Of a stretch of DNA of 64,000 nucleotides, positions 36,806 to 48,646 are shown one piece after another. The stretch is from assembly GCA_038380795.1 (NCBI GenBank), contig CM076275.1, positions 8,403,001-8,467,000 of the forward strand. The letters are read 5' to 3'. The translations under genes were made by a program, and so were the position numbers. Below the pieces are notes generated by a model that saw nothing but the letters and a program-made list of their open reading frames with translations, made no database searches and had not been told where the DNA came from. The stretch is from Pyrocephalus nanus (taxonomy: Eukaryota > Chordata > Aves > Passeriformes > Tyrannidae). Each line of letters starts with the position of its first letter. Within the stretch, counting starts at the first letter, position 1.

Positions 36806-39800
36806 GTCAAGTGAAAGAACTGGCCATGTTTGGCATGTTCTTGGCATATGGTTCTGCAGACCAGAGGTATTGAGATGTGGGGATACAGATGGCAGATCCC
36901 AGAGAGGACACCACTGAGCAAAACTGTGCTTCCCAAGTGCTTTACAGCAAATTTCTCTACCACTCTCTCTCTCCAGATCTCCCTGCTGCCTCCTCACCTC
37001 CCCCCAATGCTCTCCCAGCCCCAGCAATCAGAAAATAAAAACTTAATAAAAAGCACATTAGAAGTCACTAATGAGTAAGGTCTTTGGTTTATCTGAACAG
37101 AAACTCTGTTGGGATGGGAAACAGAACTGAACAGAAACTCTCAACTTCTTATACAGGAATCTTTATTTTAAATCACTAATTCTTTGACTATCTTTTTCAT
37201 CTTGTACTTTCAATCAAAAAGTGACAATGAACTGAGCTGGAAGCCCCAGTACCAAGAACACCCAAATTTCTTGCCCTCTCTGATCAGATCGAATCATCTG
37301 CCAGTTTGTGGTCTAATGGTTAATAGTAATATTAACTGGAGGGGAAAAAGGGTTTAAGAATAAGGGAGAGTGGCCTCTACTAATATAATAATTACATACA
37401 AAACTAGCACAAAGTCTGATGAACAGTTTTGGTACAAAGGCTAAGTTTAGATGTGCCACAGAACCAGCAACAGCAGAAGACTTTAAACCTTGTTTAAAGG
37501 TTAACAACAGCAGTTGCAGCAATTATACAAAATGCAGATTCAGGAGTTGTCAGGAGTTCAATTTTCTGCAGTTCCTTTTCAAAGTTCATGTTTTAAACAT
37601 CCCATTGAAGGTCATGCAACCACTTTTCAAACCAAAGCAACAGCTTAGAGAGTAGCAATTACTATTTAATATATTTCAGACAGTAACATACCACACAATT
37701 TTGAATAACTCAGACACTTGATCATTTATTTATACCACCTATAAACCATACTGCATGACCGAATAATCCAGGTGGGCACATGGTCTGGGAAATTCTGGGC
37801 AACTCAAACTCATGCAGCAGTGCACAAATGATGAAAAGAAGCTTTGTTACCCTCCTTGGAAACATTTACATTTTCTTATGTCACTGACACCTTGTATTTT
37901 AACCCAAGCCTTGAAAAAAATGCACTCTGTAAGTAAGAAACTTTGTCAGTTCTTTCCAGTATCTAAGCTAAAACTGGGAGTAGGGTGACAGAAAAAGAAA
38001 TTTCATGGTGATGTAACTGTGAACCCAGAGAGATGTCTGAAGAGAATTCTATATCCAAAACTAGTGCAGATATAACTGTGGCAATGGATATTGTGACATC
38101 TCACAAACTCCCAAACTACAACCTGCAACCCTCGGTTACAAAGCATGGAATGTGCTGAGTATTCCAGCTTAAAAGAGAATTCTAACCAGCCTGCACACAG
38201 GAGGGCAAGTGAGCCAACACAAATAGTGAAAGAAAGGTATAACTTGTGTGGTGTCCTTTACCAGGACTCTGATCACTAAGTTCAGGTGATGCAAGGGTGC
38301 TCAGATCAGATCACGATTCACAAAATCTCCTAGAGGCAACTAAGAATTCTCTTTCAGAAAAATGAGTCAGGCTTTTCCCTGAAAATCCAGTAAAAACAGA
38401 CGGTAACAACAGTACCTCTTTCTTAACAGAACTCTTTAGGATTCTTTATAATGGGAATAGTTCAAAAGTTAGAGTCAGGTGCTGCTGACATTTCATGTGT
38501 AGACTCAGTGGGAGAGAGAAAAAATAGATTTGACACACTTAGGCCCCTAAATCTCTATTTTTCAAAGCAGTCCTTTAACAGCCTGATGTCCAGCTGTTCG
38601 TGCTCTGCTCTTCAAAATGAGATGTAGGCTGGAAAACCCTGAGGATGAGAAAAAAACCTGCTGCTATAAAATGGGGAGAAGAAAAGCTCTTCTTTCTCCA
38701 ACATGTTTATTAGCAAAGTGCCCCTTGCACCAAATTCTTGTTTGTTTTTGCAGAGTTGAGTTCTTTTGAAACATTTCCCTGCTTTTCCATGCTGCTTTCA
38801 TAGAGAAATACTCAGGGGTCCTGTTAGGCCTCTTTATTCCTCAAATAACACAATGTTCCTTTTTGAGGCTCCTTTGTCTGAACAAACTTAGATTTTTCTT
38901 TTCCAATGCCCAGTTTTCTTCAATGCCCACCCAAACGGCTGCTGTGTTGGCTTAGGAGAATAAACAGGAGATTAACCACTCTCTCATTAGTAAAAGGTGA
39001 TTTGTTCTACTTTAAAACTACAACACATTGTCAAAGCAACAGCGGAAAGGCAAACCCAGCTACTACCCAGACTTTAATTGCTCTGGCAAAGAAAAGAACA
39101 TAAGGCCTTCTCCAGGGATGTCAGTCAGGGCAGTTAATTAGTTGAAATGAGAAGAACTTTTACAAAAAAAAAGCATTTTTGTGCGGTGGCAAAAGAGCAC
39201 ATATCAGACTTATGAGGGTTGGTAAGCAATGGTATTTGGTATTCCTCTATTTGCACTAGTTTGCTGCCACAGTTTGAAATAAGCAGCACAGCTGATGACT
39301 GGGAGAAGTATGATGCAATGTTCTTACACCAAATGTTAACAAAGCCACTTGCCAAGTTTTCATTCCCCAAAGCAGCTTCTACCACCAAATCCCTACTTAA
39401 ATCATCAGGGAAAAAAAAGATCTTTGCCTGTACTATGATTTTTCCCACTGCAATCCTAAATGAAACACTGGAGAAGGCAAATCATGGCAACACTACAAGA
39501 CACTTTTTTTTTTTTTTCTTCTTTTGCTTATAAATGTACATCCCACTTGTAGCCTAGCAACAAAAGCAGCAGCCTGGGTGAAACGGATCGAGCCTGCTGC
39601 TGGGGCTCTCTCCTCAAAACAGGAGCCATCTTTGGTGTGTAACTTGACCAGAGATTTCATCATTCTGCACTAAAGCCACCTCCAGATGTTAGAGGCTCCT
39701 GCAGCCAACTCAGCAGTGTCAGCTTTCAATCTGCCACCCCTTTTCCCATCCCCATCAAACATGAGGTAGATTACAGAGACATGACACGTGTCCACCTCAT

Positions 39801-40417
39801 CTCCACGTTCAGAAAAATAAACCCTCTTTACTAAACAGGGCTAGTGCACGTTCTTATTTTAGTCCTGATTGCTGCAAGCTTGTTTCTGCTCCTTAGTTTC
39901 TAACACCCCCATCGTTAAACTGCAGGAGGTTTGGCTCTACCCAGGCATGTTCATGGCCCTCTTCTGTACATTTTCACTATTTCGTATATCTTTTTCTAAC
40001 AGGATCCACCTGGGTGATTTTTTAATTGCACATTGATACAAAGTCAGTCTTCATATCCCCTTCCCATTATAATAACAATAAATTGTTCATAATTTAAAAA
40101 AAAAATCAATACTCATAATTAAGATCCCTATCTCTGGCTACCAGGTGTCTGACCTTGAAGTTATTTGGTGTATTCCTCCCCTGGAAAGGACGATTCTGCA
40201 GCAGGAAGGCTTGTCTCCTGCAGGCCTGGGATCTCTGCAGCTGCCACGCAATCCCTGTGACACAGAGCCAATGCTCAGGGGACAGCCAGTGGTCAGGGGG
40301 AGATTTTGGGAGCAGGTGGGGAAGCGGGGAGCTGTGATGTGTGCAGGGAGGAGGCAGCCCCACAGTGCCAGCTGTGTGGCACTGCCAGTCTCCAGCCCTG
40401 CTTTCACAAGGACAGGG

Positions 40418-40885
40418 TGACACATGGGGCTGGGATGCTGTGGAAAGGATGGGATAACACATGGGGCTGGACCCAGTGGAGGGGACAGGGTGACAGATAG
40501 ATTAGGGCCGCTGCAGGGGTGACAGAGGTGACAGATGGGGCTGGGCTCTGCAGAGGGACCCGGGGGTGGCACGGGGGGCTGGTCCCCTACGGAGGGGACT
40601 GAGGTGGCAGACAGGGCTGGGTGCCTGTGGAGGGGACGGGGTGACGTACAGAGCAGAGACCCCTGTGGAGTGAACAGAATGACACATGGGGCTGGGATGC
40701 TGTGGAAAGGATGGGATAACACATGGGGCTGGACCCACTGTAGGGGACAGGGGCGACAAACAGATCAGGGCCTCTGCAGGGGTGACAGCGGAGACCGATG
40801 GGGCTGGTCTCCTCTGGAGGGGATGGGGCGATCCGCGGGGCTGGTGTCCTGTGGAGGGGGCTGAGGCGACACGGGGGGCTGTGTC
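40418..40885. repeat. 37-38 bp GC-rich minisatellite, about 13 copies
   Basis: Units of the form CACATGGGGCTGGGxxCTGT plus GGAGGGGACGGGGTGA repeat every 36-38 bp. A pair of adjacent units (CACATGGGGCTGGGATGCTG, then ATGGGATAACACATGGGGCT) occurs near-identically at 40421 and 40683. The 262-bp offset is seven units, so the array also has a higher-order period. It abuts the SFXN1 CpG island on the intron side. The plus strand carries many GGGG runs. Confidence 0.9.
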
Positions 40886-41170
40886 CCCGCCCAGCCGCCG
40901 GTACAGCAGTGGGGGTCACATCGGCAGTGGCTCCTCCGCCCGCGGCCCATCCCCGGTACTCACCGCGGCCGCCGGCCCCGCGCCGCCCTGGCCCCGCTGC
41001 CGGAAGAGCCTCGCTCGGCGGCGCGGGCGAGGGCCCGGGGGAGGTGGCGGGGCCGCTCAGCTCCGCCTCGCTCCGCCCCGGCGGGGCAGGGCCCGGCAGG
41101 GCCGCGGCGTGCGGGCAGCGCCCAGGGCTGGTTCTCGCCCTCCGGTCTCCCACCTGCTACCTTGGAGCCC
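40870..41170 (-). promoter_or_regulatory. SFXN1 CpG island with probable non-coding exon 1
   Basis: A CpG-dense block with GC boxes contains a strong minus-strand donor, CCGCG|GTGAGTACC, with the exon edge at 40964. This is the only good CpG-island donor upstream of SFXN1, whose first coding exon needs a non-coding partner. The exon would run right from 40964 for an unknown distance (perhaps to about 41.1 kb). The promoter is TATA-less as far as I can see. Confidence 0.65.
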
Positions 41171-41194
41171 GGAGCCACCCGGGGTGCCTCACAG

Positions 41195-41560
41195 TTAATT
41201 ACATTAATTATTCCATAGAATATCCTGAGCTGGCGGGGACCCACAGGGATCATCAGAGTCCCACTCGTGGCCCTGCACAGGACACCCTCAACAAACACAC
41301 CATGTGCCTGAGAACGTGTTCCAAACGCTCCTTGAGCTGTATCAGGCTTCCCTGGGGAGCCCAACCACACCCTGGGAGAAGAACCTTTTCCTAATACCCA
41401 GCCTAAACCTCCCCTGGCACAGCTCCGGCTGTTCCCTCAGGTCCTGTCACTGGTCACATTTGCCCCTTTGCTGCCCCTCGGGAGGAAGCTGCAGACCCCA
41501 GCGAGGTCTGACCTCAGTCTCTTTCAGGCTGCACTGGATTGGTATTGTTGTTACAGGTTT
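41195..41560 (-). mobile_element. CR1 LINE fragment, antisense, upstream of SFXN1
   Basis: CATAGAATATCCTGAGCTGG, ACCCACAGGGATCATCAGAG, CTGGGAGAAGAACCTTTTCC and AATACCCAGCCTAAACCTCC are the reverse complement of a CR1 3' region, of a subfamily different from the intronic copies. It sits directly at the edge of the SFXN1 CpG island. Confidence 0.85.
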
Positions 41561-44500
41561 ATTATTAGAAGCCTGAGCTGCACTAAAGACCCCAAGCCTG
41601 GCAATGAGATGACAATAAACTGCTGCGTGTGAGGACAGTACCGACAGCTCAGAAGGCTGCTTTGAAGGTTGCTCAAGTATGAGAAGCCTTGTCACTTCGC
41701 TCTCCCCTAAAGGAGGAGATAAAAAAATGCATTAGCAGCCAGATAAGGAGTATCCACATGTCACTGTCACTTCCTTGCTGGTCTTGCTCACACTCAAGCA
41801 GTACATCCCTTCCTCAGCTGGGCTCCCAACCCATAACCCTGGTGTCTGATACAGACACTGGGAAGGCAGCAGTGCTCCTGCAAAAGCATCACTGTTGCTT
41901 TCCTCCTGGACTCAGCTTGTTCCCAGACTCAAAGCAGTGACACACTAATCTGCACATCATGTTCATGTTATTTTGTCCATGTTTTTCAGGGCAGGATGTG
42001 TCTTCATCTCTATTAAAGCAATTCAAAGCTGCTGGTACCCAGTAATGATGTTCTGGATGCAGCTGTGGAAGAGGAAATCGGCACTGGGACAAATAGTGGC
42101 CTTGCCACTGTAACTTTCCTTCTTTCCGTTATTCCCAAGGGTGGCTGGGCTGCTGTGGCAGTAGAAACACTCAGGAATCTAAGCCCTTTTGTTTTGCTCT
42201 TTCATTTCGTGAAATCCACATCCGTACTGTGCAAGCTGCTGCCTCGTGCCTGTGGTCTGTCACTCAACATGTAACGAGAGGTGACACTGTCCCTGGGGCT
42301 GGCGTGGGCACAGTGTGAGCACAGGGGTGGGAACGGGTACCTTTGGGATCGGTGGGGGCATAGTCATAGCCGTGGGGTGGGCAGGGGGTCAGCCTGGGTG
42401 GGATCATGGGGGTGGGCACCTTGTCCTGCAGCTGCCACAGGTGTGGGGATCTCCCTTTGTGGGATGACACTGCTCCTTTGGGTGCCGACCAGTGCCAACC
42501 AGACCCAATCAGTACCAGCCCAACTGGACCTGACCCAACCAGTATTGACCAGTACTGACCAGTACTGACCACTACTGACCCAACCTGACGGGTCCCAACC
42601 TGGCTCAGCGTGTCTCAGACCATGCTGATCCGACCCATGAGAGTCCATAATGAAAGAGTAAAAACTAGCACTGATCCCCTTGCACTGCATTTTTCTTGCA
42701 CAACAGAATTTGTGCACTATTTATGTACTACCCTGCTAATGTCTTTAATTCTTTTTAATCTTGTCAGTCACAACCCAGTCTCCGTGACCACTGACAGATC
42801 CAACACTGAATACATCTTTGATGGGATCTGGCCATAACACTTGTTGCTAAAAACGTTGCAGTGACTGAGCAGGAAAGACACCTTGTTCAGAAAATGGAAA
42901 CAGCTGGATATCGTGCACAGAAATAAATTAGTTGCCTGTGGGTGTAACTGGTGCTGTGGTATATGGTTTATGTTCTGAGGACTGATGTGTTCTGCCTCTA
43001 ATAATTTTCTTATATGCCAAAGATACTAACTTGTTAATCTGCTTTAAAAGCACACCTGGGTCGTTTCTGCATCTTGCAATTGAAATTCTGCTTGCAGACT
43101 GTCTAATGTAGATGTATGAATACCTAAATTCTTTCTCTGAGTTGGTATATGCAAAGCTGCATTCATTCCTCGAGTTAATAATTTGCTCTACACTCAGTGC
43201 AGATGGTTTTGAAAACTACGTAACTTCTCTTTCACTAGACGAGTAATTTCTCCCATTGCTGAGAAACAAATCTGATATTTTGCCAGGAATCCTGGAAAGT
43301 TTTGAGATGGCTCTGAGCAACCACCACCAATTGCTCATGAGCTACAAACTGCCAGACAAATGGGTGAATTTGAGTAGTCACAAAAAATACCTGACCTCTG
43401 ACTACACGTGTTTTTTCATCTGCAATAATTTTCACAGTGAAATATTTTTGGCTGTATTAAAAAATGCAGAATCTAAGAGGATGTGCCAGCTCCTACATTC
43501 ACATGGGGGTTTTGGCCTGATCCTGTTTCTATTCTACACTGAGACCTAGTGTACTGATCCTACTGGTGCCTTCCACGAGCAGAAGGTCAGGTGGGTATGC
43601 TGGAGGGGGTCCTGTGATCTCCAGCCAGCTCTCTGCCTTGGAGAAACAGGAGAGACAGAGGCCAGAATGTGGTTTTGAGCACATTGATCTAAAACTGAAT
43701 ATTGTGGTCTTGTTCTTCAAAAGTCCTGGCCCCCCCAAAGACTCCTGCACAGCCAGTCTCATGTGATCCATCAGTATCTCAAGGGTGAGCACAAATGTGT
43801 GTTTCCTTACAGGTTCATGCAGAGTGTAGTGTCTTCCTTGTTAAATTACAGCCAATATTAATGGTACATACAGAAAAAACGTGTCTAGAGAGTATGACTG
43901 GATTAATCAAATAAGCCCTACTCAAGCTGCTTTTGAAGCATTCCTTTCAGTTGCCTTTATTTCCCAAGGAATATATGAATAAGATTCCTGAAAATCCCCA
44001 AATGTATTTATTGTACTAGGGATGAATTTAATCAACCACATGTTTCCACCTGAAAGAATTCCCATACTATTACAGGGCAAATTCTTCTCTACGGTGACCA
44101 GAAAAAAAGAATTTCTATTCCTCTGCAATTTCTGCCTCATCTCAGAAATTAATTTTACTGTATTTCCTTTTCTCAAGCTCTCCTGTATTCCTAAATGGTC
44201 ATTAGTGTTCTTTGGTTTTCTCCATTTCAAATTGGCCCTTGGGAATCAACGGAGAAAATGAAGAGCTGCTGCACATTGATTTTATGAACACAAATGTCCA
44301 GTAAGTGGCACTGCAGGACCAGGAATTCCAAATCCTGGATGATAAACAGTGCAGTCAGAGAGTAAAGGCAAGCGTGGGAGATGTCAAGACTTATTCTGTT
44401 CCATGAAAAAAGTTGTTGTAGAGCAGATGGGGAATGATGTGGTGACATTCCTGAAGGTACAGTGCAAGAAACTCGGGTGTATTCAGCTGCTGGCTCTGGA

Positions 44501-45510
44501 ATATTGTGTCAGGAACTGGCCTTGGCACCAAGCTGGCTGTTATCAGGGGTTTGCCAGAAGAAACCAGCAACATTTCTGTGAACTCGATGGGAAGTGCCTT
44601 GGAAGGCTTTGTGCTGTGTTTTGCCATCAGGAGCAGAATGCTGGGCGAGCTGAACTGTGTATATACAGCATTTCCTGTGGTCTCCTGACGTAATGTACAT
44701 TAATTTTATGTAGAAAATCCAAACCCCAGACTGGAAGGGACGTCAGTACAGTCTGGGAGAGTTCAAGGATTGTTTCTGTAAATGAGCCAGAGAAGCCTGT
44801 GAGGCTGTGCCAGTATATCAAAAACCATCATCCAGTTTTTCCATTCTCAGGGGATAAGGAGTAAATTATTATCTTGGGAAATTTGATCAAACAGACAAGT
44901 AACACTACACTTTTTGGCAGTATAAATTGTAATAAGACTCTTATATAAGCTGAAAGAGTGTTCCTTACAAAATCACTTAAATGTTTTGGTTCCATCTGCA
45001 ATATTTGAACTCAGCCCTAAGTTACTCATGCTATACTGTGCCAAGCTAAATTGATGTACACTCAATTTTCTTATTTCTATAGATGCATAGCTATATTGGA
45101 TAAGAATGGAAGGGAATGAAGATGAAAAGCCAATCTGCATTTAAAAGGGACATAAAGCTATGTTTAAGGGGATAAACCAGCCTTTCAAGGGGATTAGGAA
45201 GCCATTTATTCTATGATGTGGCTATTTTATAAATGGCTCTTATGGGATTGTTCGTGCCCTGAAGCATCTGTGCATCTGTGCCAGCTGCTGTTGGCAGCAA
45301 GACCCTTGACCAGGTGAGGGATCTGGGATGTCAATATGCACCTGTGGGGGCAAGAAGAGGTGTAGGAATAAAACATAGGATATGAAACAGCCACAGGTCT
45401 TAAAACTGCTCCAACCAGACTTGACAATTTTTTCCGCAGTGCTTTCCACTCCTGAGTTTTTCTAATGGCTTTATAGAATAACAGTTAAAAATAGGAACTC
45501 TCAGATGTTT
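41561..45510. other. Intergenic, no gene seen (apart from the repeat at 42.5 kb)
   Basis: I see no coding exon, recognisable retroelement or RNA gene. Open frames are short and have no splice or family support. Confidence 0.6.
42483..42605. repeat. Short tandem repeat, about 10-bp unit (ACCAGTACTG)
   Basis: Degenerate copies of a CCAGTACTGA-like unit follow each other; the core has three near-perfect units (GACCAGTACTGACCAGTACT) flanked by diverged ACCAGTGCCA, ATCAGTACCA and ACCTGACCCA versions. The unit contains the palindrome AGTACT. Confidence 0.75.
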
Positions 45511-45519
45511 ATTCCTGCA

Positions 45520-46380
45520 GGCACACAGGATGGAGCTTAGGATGCAGAAGCAGAAGACACTCAAGACATTGCTTGCAGCAACACGAGCAAACAGGTGAGA
45601 ACAAGGCGTGGCAGCACAACGTATGAGAAGACAAGATGCCACAGGACAACCTGGAATAGCACACAGCATGTCACTACATGCAGCAGCACAGACAGCATGG
45701 AACAACACTTGACACCGTGTCACAGCGTGATAGATATACCTGAAAGGGATAGGAATGCCTAGAAAGTGGTGAGAGATTCATAGCAGCATGAAATTCCTAT
45801 AAAGGCATGGAGAATGTCTAGAAAACCTCATGAAAGCCACACAAAACTGCAGGCAACGCCTGGAAAAACTGTGGGAAATTCTTAGAAAGCAAAACTGAAT
45901 TCCTAGAAAGCTGTGGGAGGACTCCAGGAAAGCAAAATGTGAATTCTGAGAAATTGGCTACAAATTCCCAGAAAGCTAGAGGGAATTTCTTATGAAATGA
46001 GGAATTGCTATAAAGCAATGAAGGAATCCTAGAAAGACATGAGCAGTTCTTAGAAAGCTGTTGCAAATTTCTAAAGAGCAGAAGGGAGAACTTCTGGAAG
46101 CAGAAAGGAATTCCTATAAATAGAACACAATTACTAAAAAGCATCAAGGAAATTTCTACAAGGTCATTAGGGATTTCTTGAAAGCATGTGGAAATTCCTA
46201 GAAAGAAAATGTAAGTTCCTGATAAGGGGAAAGAAATGCTTGGAAAGCAATGGGGAGGTTTCCTAGAAGGCAATATGAAATTTCCTGAAAGCTGGGTGGA
46301 GATTCCTTGAAAGCTATAGGGTATATTCCCAGAGATCACTGGGAAAATCCTACAAAGGCATGTGAAATTCCTAAGAAGGT
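45520..46380. repeat. Degenerate ~21-bp satellite array, left part
   Basis: From about 45735 a unit near CCTAGAAAGCATGNGGAATT recurs every 20-23 bp for about 30 copies, with heavy divergence. Sequence from about 45520 to 45730 shows a weaker pattern of similar spacing (CACAGCATG-like cores) and may be an older part of the array. As the unit is about seven codons long, one minus-strand frame stays open for 173 codons (45818-46339) with a repeating Phe-Pro-rich pattern. Confidence 0.8.
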
Positions 46381-46745
46381 AGAATCATAGAATCATTTAG
46401 GTTGGAAAAGATCTTTATGATCATCAAGTCCAACTCTTCCCCTGGCATTCCCAAGGCCACCATTAATCCACATCCCCAAGATCCATAGCTGTGTGTCTTT
46501 TAAATCCCTCCGGGGATAGTGATTCCACCACTGCCCTGGGCAGCCTGTTCTGCGACTTGGCAACCTTTTGGATGAAGAATTTTTTTCTAATAACTAATCT
46601 AAACTTCCCCTGGAGCAATTTGAGGCCATTGCTCCTGGTCCCAGTTGGGTCCCATGAATCGCAGGCTCTGGTGGCTCTCTTGGCTCCCCTGAGGTTCCCC
46701 TGGTTGGTGAAGCTCCCTGTGCACTGTGCTGGATTGTTCTGCTGA
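46381..46745 (-). mobile_element. CR1 LINE fragment, antisense, inserted in the 21-bp array
   Basis: It starts with AGAATCATAGAATCATTTAG, the reversed CR1 3' end, then TTGGAAAAGATCTTTATGAT, CATCAAGTCCAACTCTTCCC and CACTGCCCTGGGCAGCCTGT. Satellite-like units continue on its right side, so it appears to have landed inside the array. Confidence 0.92.
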
Positions 46746-46759
46746 TAACTGTGCTGGCA

Positions 46760-46880
46760 CTGAGTGTGGAAAAATGCAAGAAAACAATGGAAAAATCCTG
46801 GTTGAGCTGTCCATAGTTCCTAAAGACACAGGGGAAATTCTTACAACAAAATGCTGAGAAAAGCACAGGAGAAAATCACT
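46760..46880. repeat. Degenerate ~21-bp satellite array, right part
   Basis: After the CR1, units such as GGAAAAATGCAAGAAAACAA and GTTCCTAAAGACACAGGGGA resume the A-rich, 21-22 bp spacing of the left array. The match is weaker than on the left. Confidence 0.55.
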
Positions 46881-48472
46881 GTAAAGAGTGGGGGGAAAAG
46901 TAAAACTAGAAAGTAGATAGGAACAGATCCTATAGTCTTTCCTGAAATTGAACTTTTATCTAGAAGACATTCCTGATTTTTGTGTCTTCTAAATGGAGGG
47001 GACAGGTTTGACGGACTGAGAAAAAGACAGTGGATGCCTGTGTTGATGGAGCTGAGCCTTGATGGCAAAGCCCAGCCCTGGGCAGTGGAGCTTTGCAGGA
47101 GGGGAGCAGGGACAACTGGCTGGCTTGGAAGGCCCCTGACCTTGGGACAGATGTTGACAAATGGATGGTGAAACTCAGGGAACATTTCCCGCCTGGGAAA
47201 GTACTGTCTGTTAGAGACTGTCTCAGCAACAGCTCTTTGCAACACAGGGCAGGGAAAAGCCAAGGGCGTTGAGGCAAGAATGCAGAGCGAGATGTTACCC
47301 ATGCTGTGGGGATGAAACAGTCCTGCCTGATGTGGTGGGACAGGCACAGAGGCTGGAACAGGAAGACATATGCAGGTGAGCTAGGGGGAAAGTGGATTTA
47401 GGATTATATTGTAGTTTGGGGTAATCTGGTTGGATCAGTGGGTTTTTCAAAAGTTTGAATGAAAGTTTGTCAGGAGGAGTGGAGCAGCCCAGAGTTTACA
47501 CCTCAGGACGGATTCTTGTTTGGATTATTGTCCCAGTGTTTTACTGAGCTTGGTGGAATGTTTCTGACTGCCATCAAGCCCAGGCTGTGTGACTTGTCTT
47601 TGACAACCAGCATCTTACCTTGGAGAACAGTTTAATCTCAGAACCCGAAGGTGGAACTGTGACATTGCAACCAGAGCAGGGTTATCTGCGGAGCTGCAGA
47701 TGGGAAAACGCTGCCTGAGACAGAGCTCCAGGAGTGGGACATTTGGAGTGGTCTGGTCATTGCTGGGCTGCTGTTGACTTCCTCTACCACAGCTGGACCT
47801 GATGTGCTCCTTGGGCACCCTGGGGCTGCTCCCCTTGCATAGAGACCTGGCTGGGCTGCTGTGGTTCCCTGCAGTGCAGGTCTGAAATGCTCCTGTCAGT
47901 CTTCACTAAGGGCAAAACGTGATGCTTCTGTTTTTTTGGTAAGTATTAGTTTAATTGTCGTTAATTCAAGGATTTGTAGCCTGCCACTGGCAAAGCTGTG
48001 GAGCTTGACCATGCTGGATGTGTAATAAAGTGAATTTAATATTCAGCTCTAGGGCAAACTATTGCTCACTTGCTGCGGGTACCAAACACACTCTTCATCA
48101 TCACATGTCCTGCATCAGAAAACCACACAAATCTTCTATTAAACAGTTCTCCATCCATCAATCAGAGGCTGGGCTGGAATATGGGTTATAATCTATTTGA
48201 TGCTGGCAGGCAGCTCAGGAGTAAATCTGTAACACCAGCTTAGGAAGGAGAGTGCCACCTACCAAACCATCTGCTGAGAAAATTGTATTATCCACAGTCT
48301 CATCCACTGCTGCTAGAAATCACTGTCACACTCATTGCTGAAGAGTTTTGCTGATATCTATTTGTATTCTTTTTATCCATTCCCTCAGAATTAATTATTC
48401 CTCAGATTAATTTCATTCTAATGAATCATTCTGTATCACTGGCTTTACTTCATTTCTGAGATACTAATTAAT

Positions 48473-48494
48473 ATGTCAAAGCCATCTTTGACAT
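48473..48494. promoter_or_regulatory. Perfect 9-bp inverted repeat with paired TCF/LEF-like cores
   Basis: ATGTCAAAG, a CCAT spacer, then CTTTGACAT form a perfect inverted repeat. Each arm holds TCAAAG, the core of TCF/LEF sites. It lies in an AT-rich stretch with many TAAT homeodomain cores. The structure is seen; any enhancer role is a guess. Confidence 0.35.
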
Positions 48495-48615
48495 GAAAAT
48501 TGCTGTCATTTTTTTTCCATGACTTTTCTTTTGATTCATTTATTCAATTTTTTCCTGAGGGCCTAAAATGTCTGTCCAGTGTGGAGTGAAGGAAAAAAGA
48601 AAGCTATAAACCATT

Positions 48616-48646
48616 AAAAAAAAAAAAAAGGAAAAAAAAAAAAAAA
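48616..48646. repeat. Poly-A tract interrupted by GG
   Basis: Fourteen A, GG, then fifteen A. No retroposon body is recognised on either side. Confidence 0.8.

Larger units (their letters stand above)
31781..40963 (-). other. SFXN1 first intron (inferred), no gene seen
   Basis: This 9.2-kb stretch lies between the first coding exon and the inferred non-coding exon. It is AT-rich and holds three CR1 fragments, a short palindromic AT tract near 35505-35524 and the 37-38 bp minisatellite near its right end. No exon or RNA gene can be supported. Confidence 0.65.

Noticed and set aside
40138..41394. Open frames of 170-198 codons on both strands near the SFXN1 promoter
   Set aside because: They follow the 37-38 bp minisatellite and the CpG island and show Pro/Arg/Gly-rich composition without any family resemblance.
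45818..46339. 173-codon minus-strand open frame
   Set aside because: It follows a degenerate 21-bp satellite; a unit of seven codons keeps a frame open without selection. No splice context or start context of note.
46900..47900. Possible retroviral LTR or unknown element
   Set aside because: The base composition differs from the flanks, but I found no terminal repeats, primer-binding site, polyadenylation layout or coding remnant.
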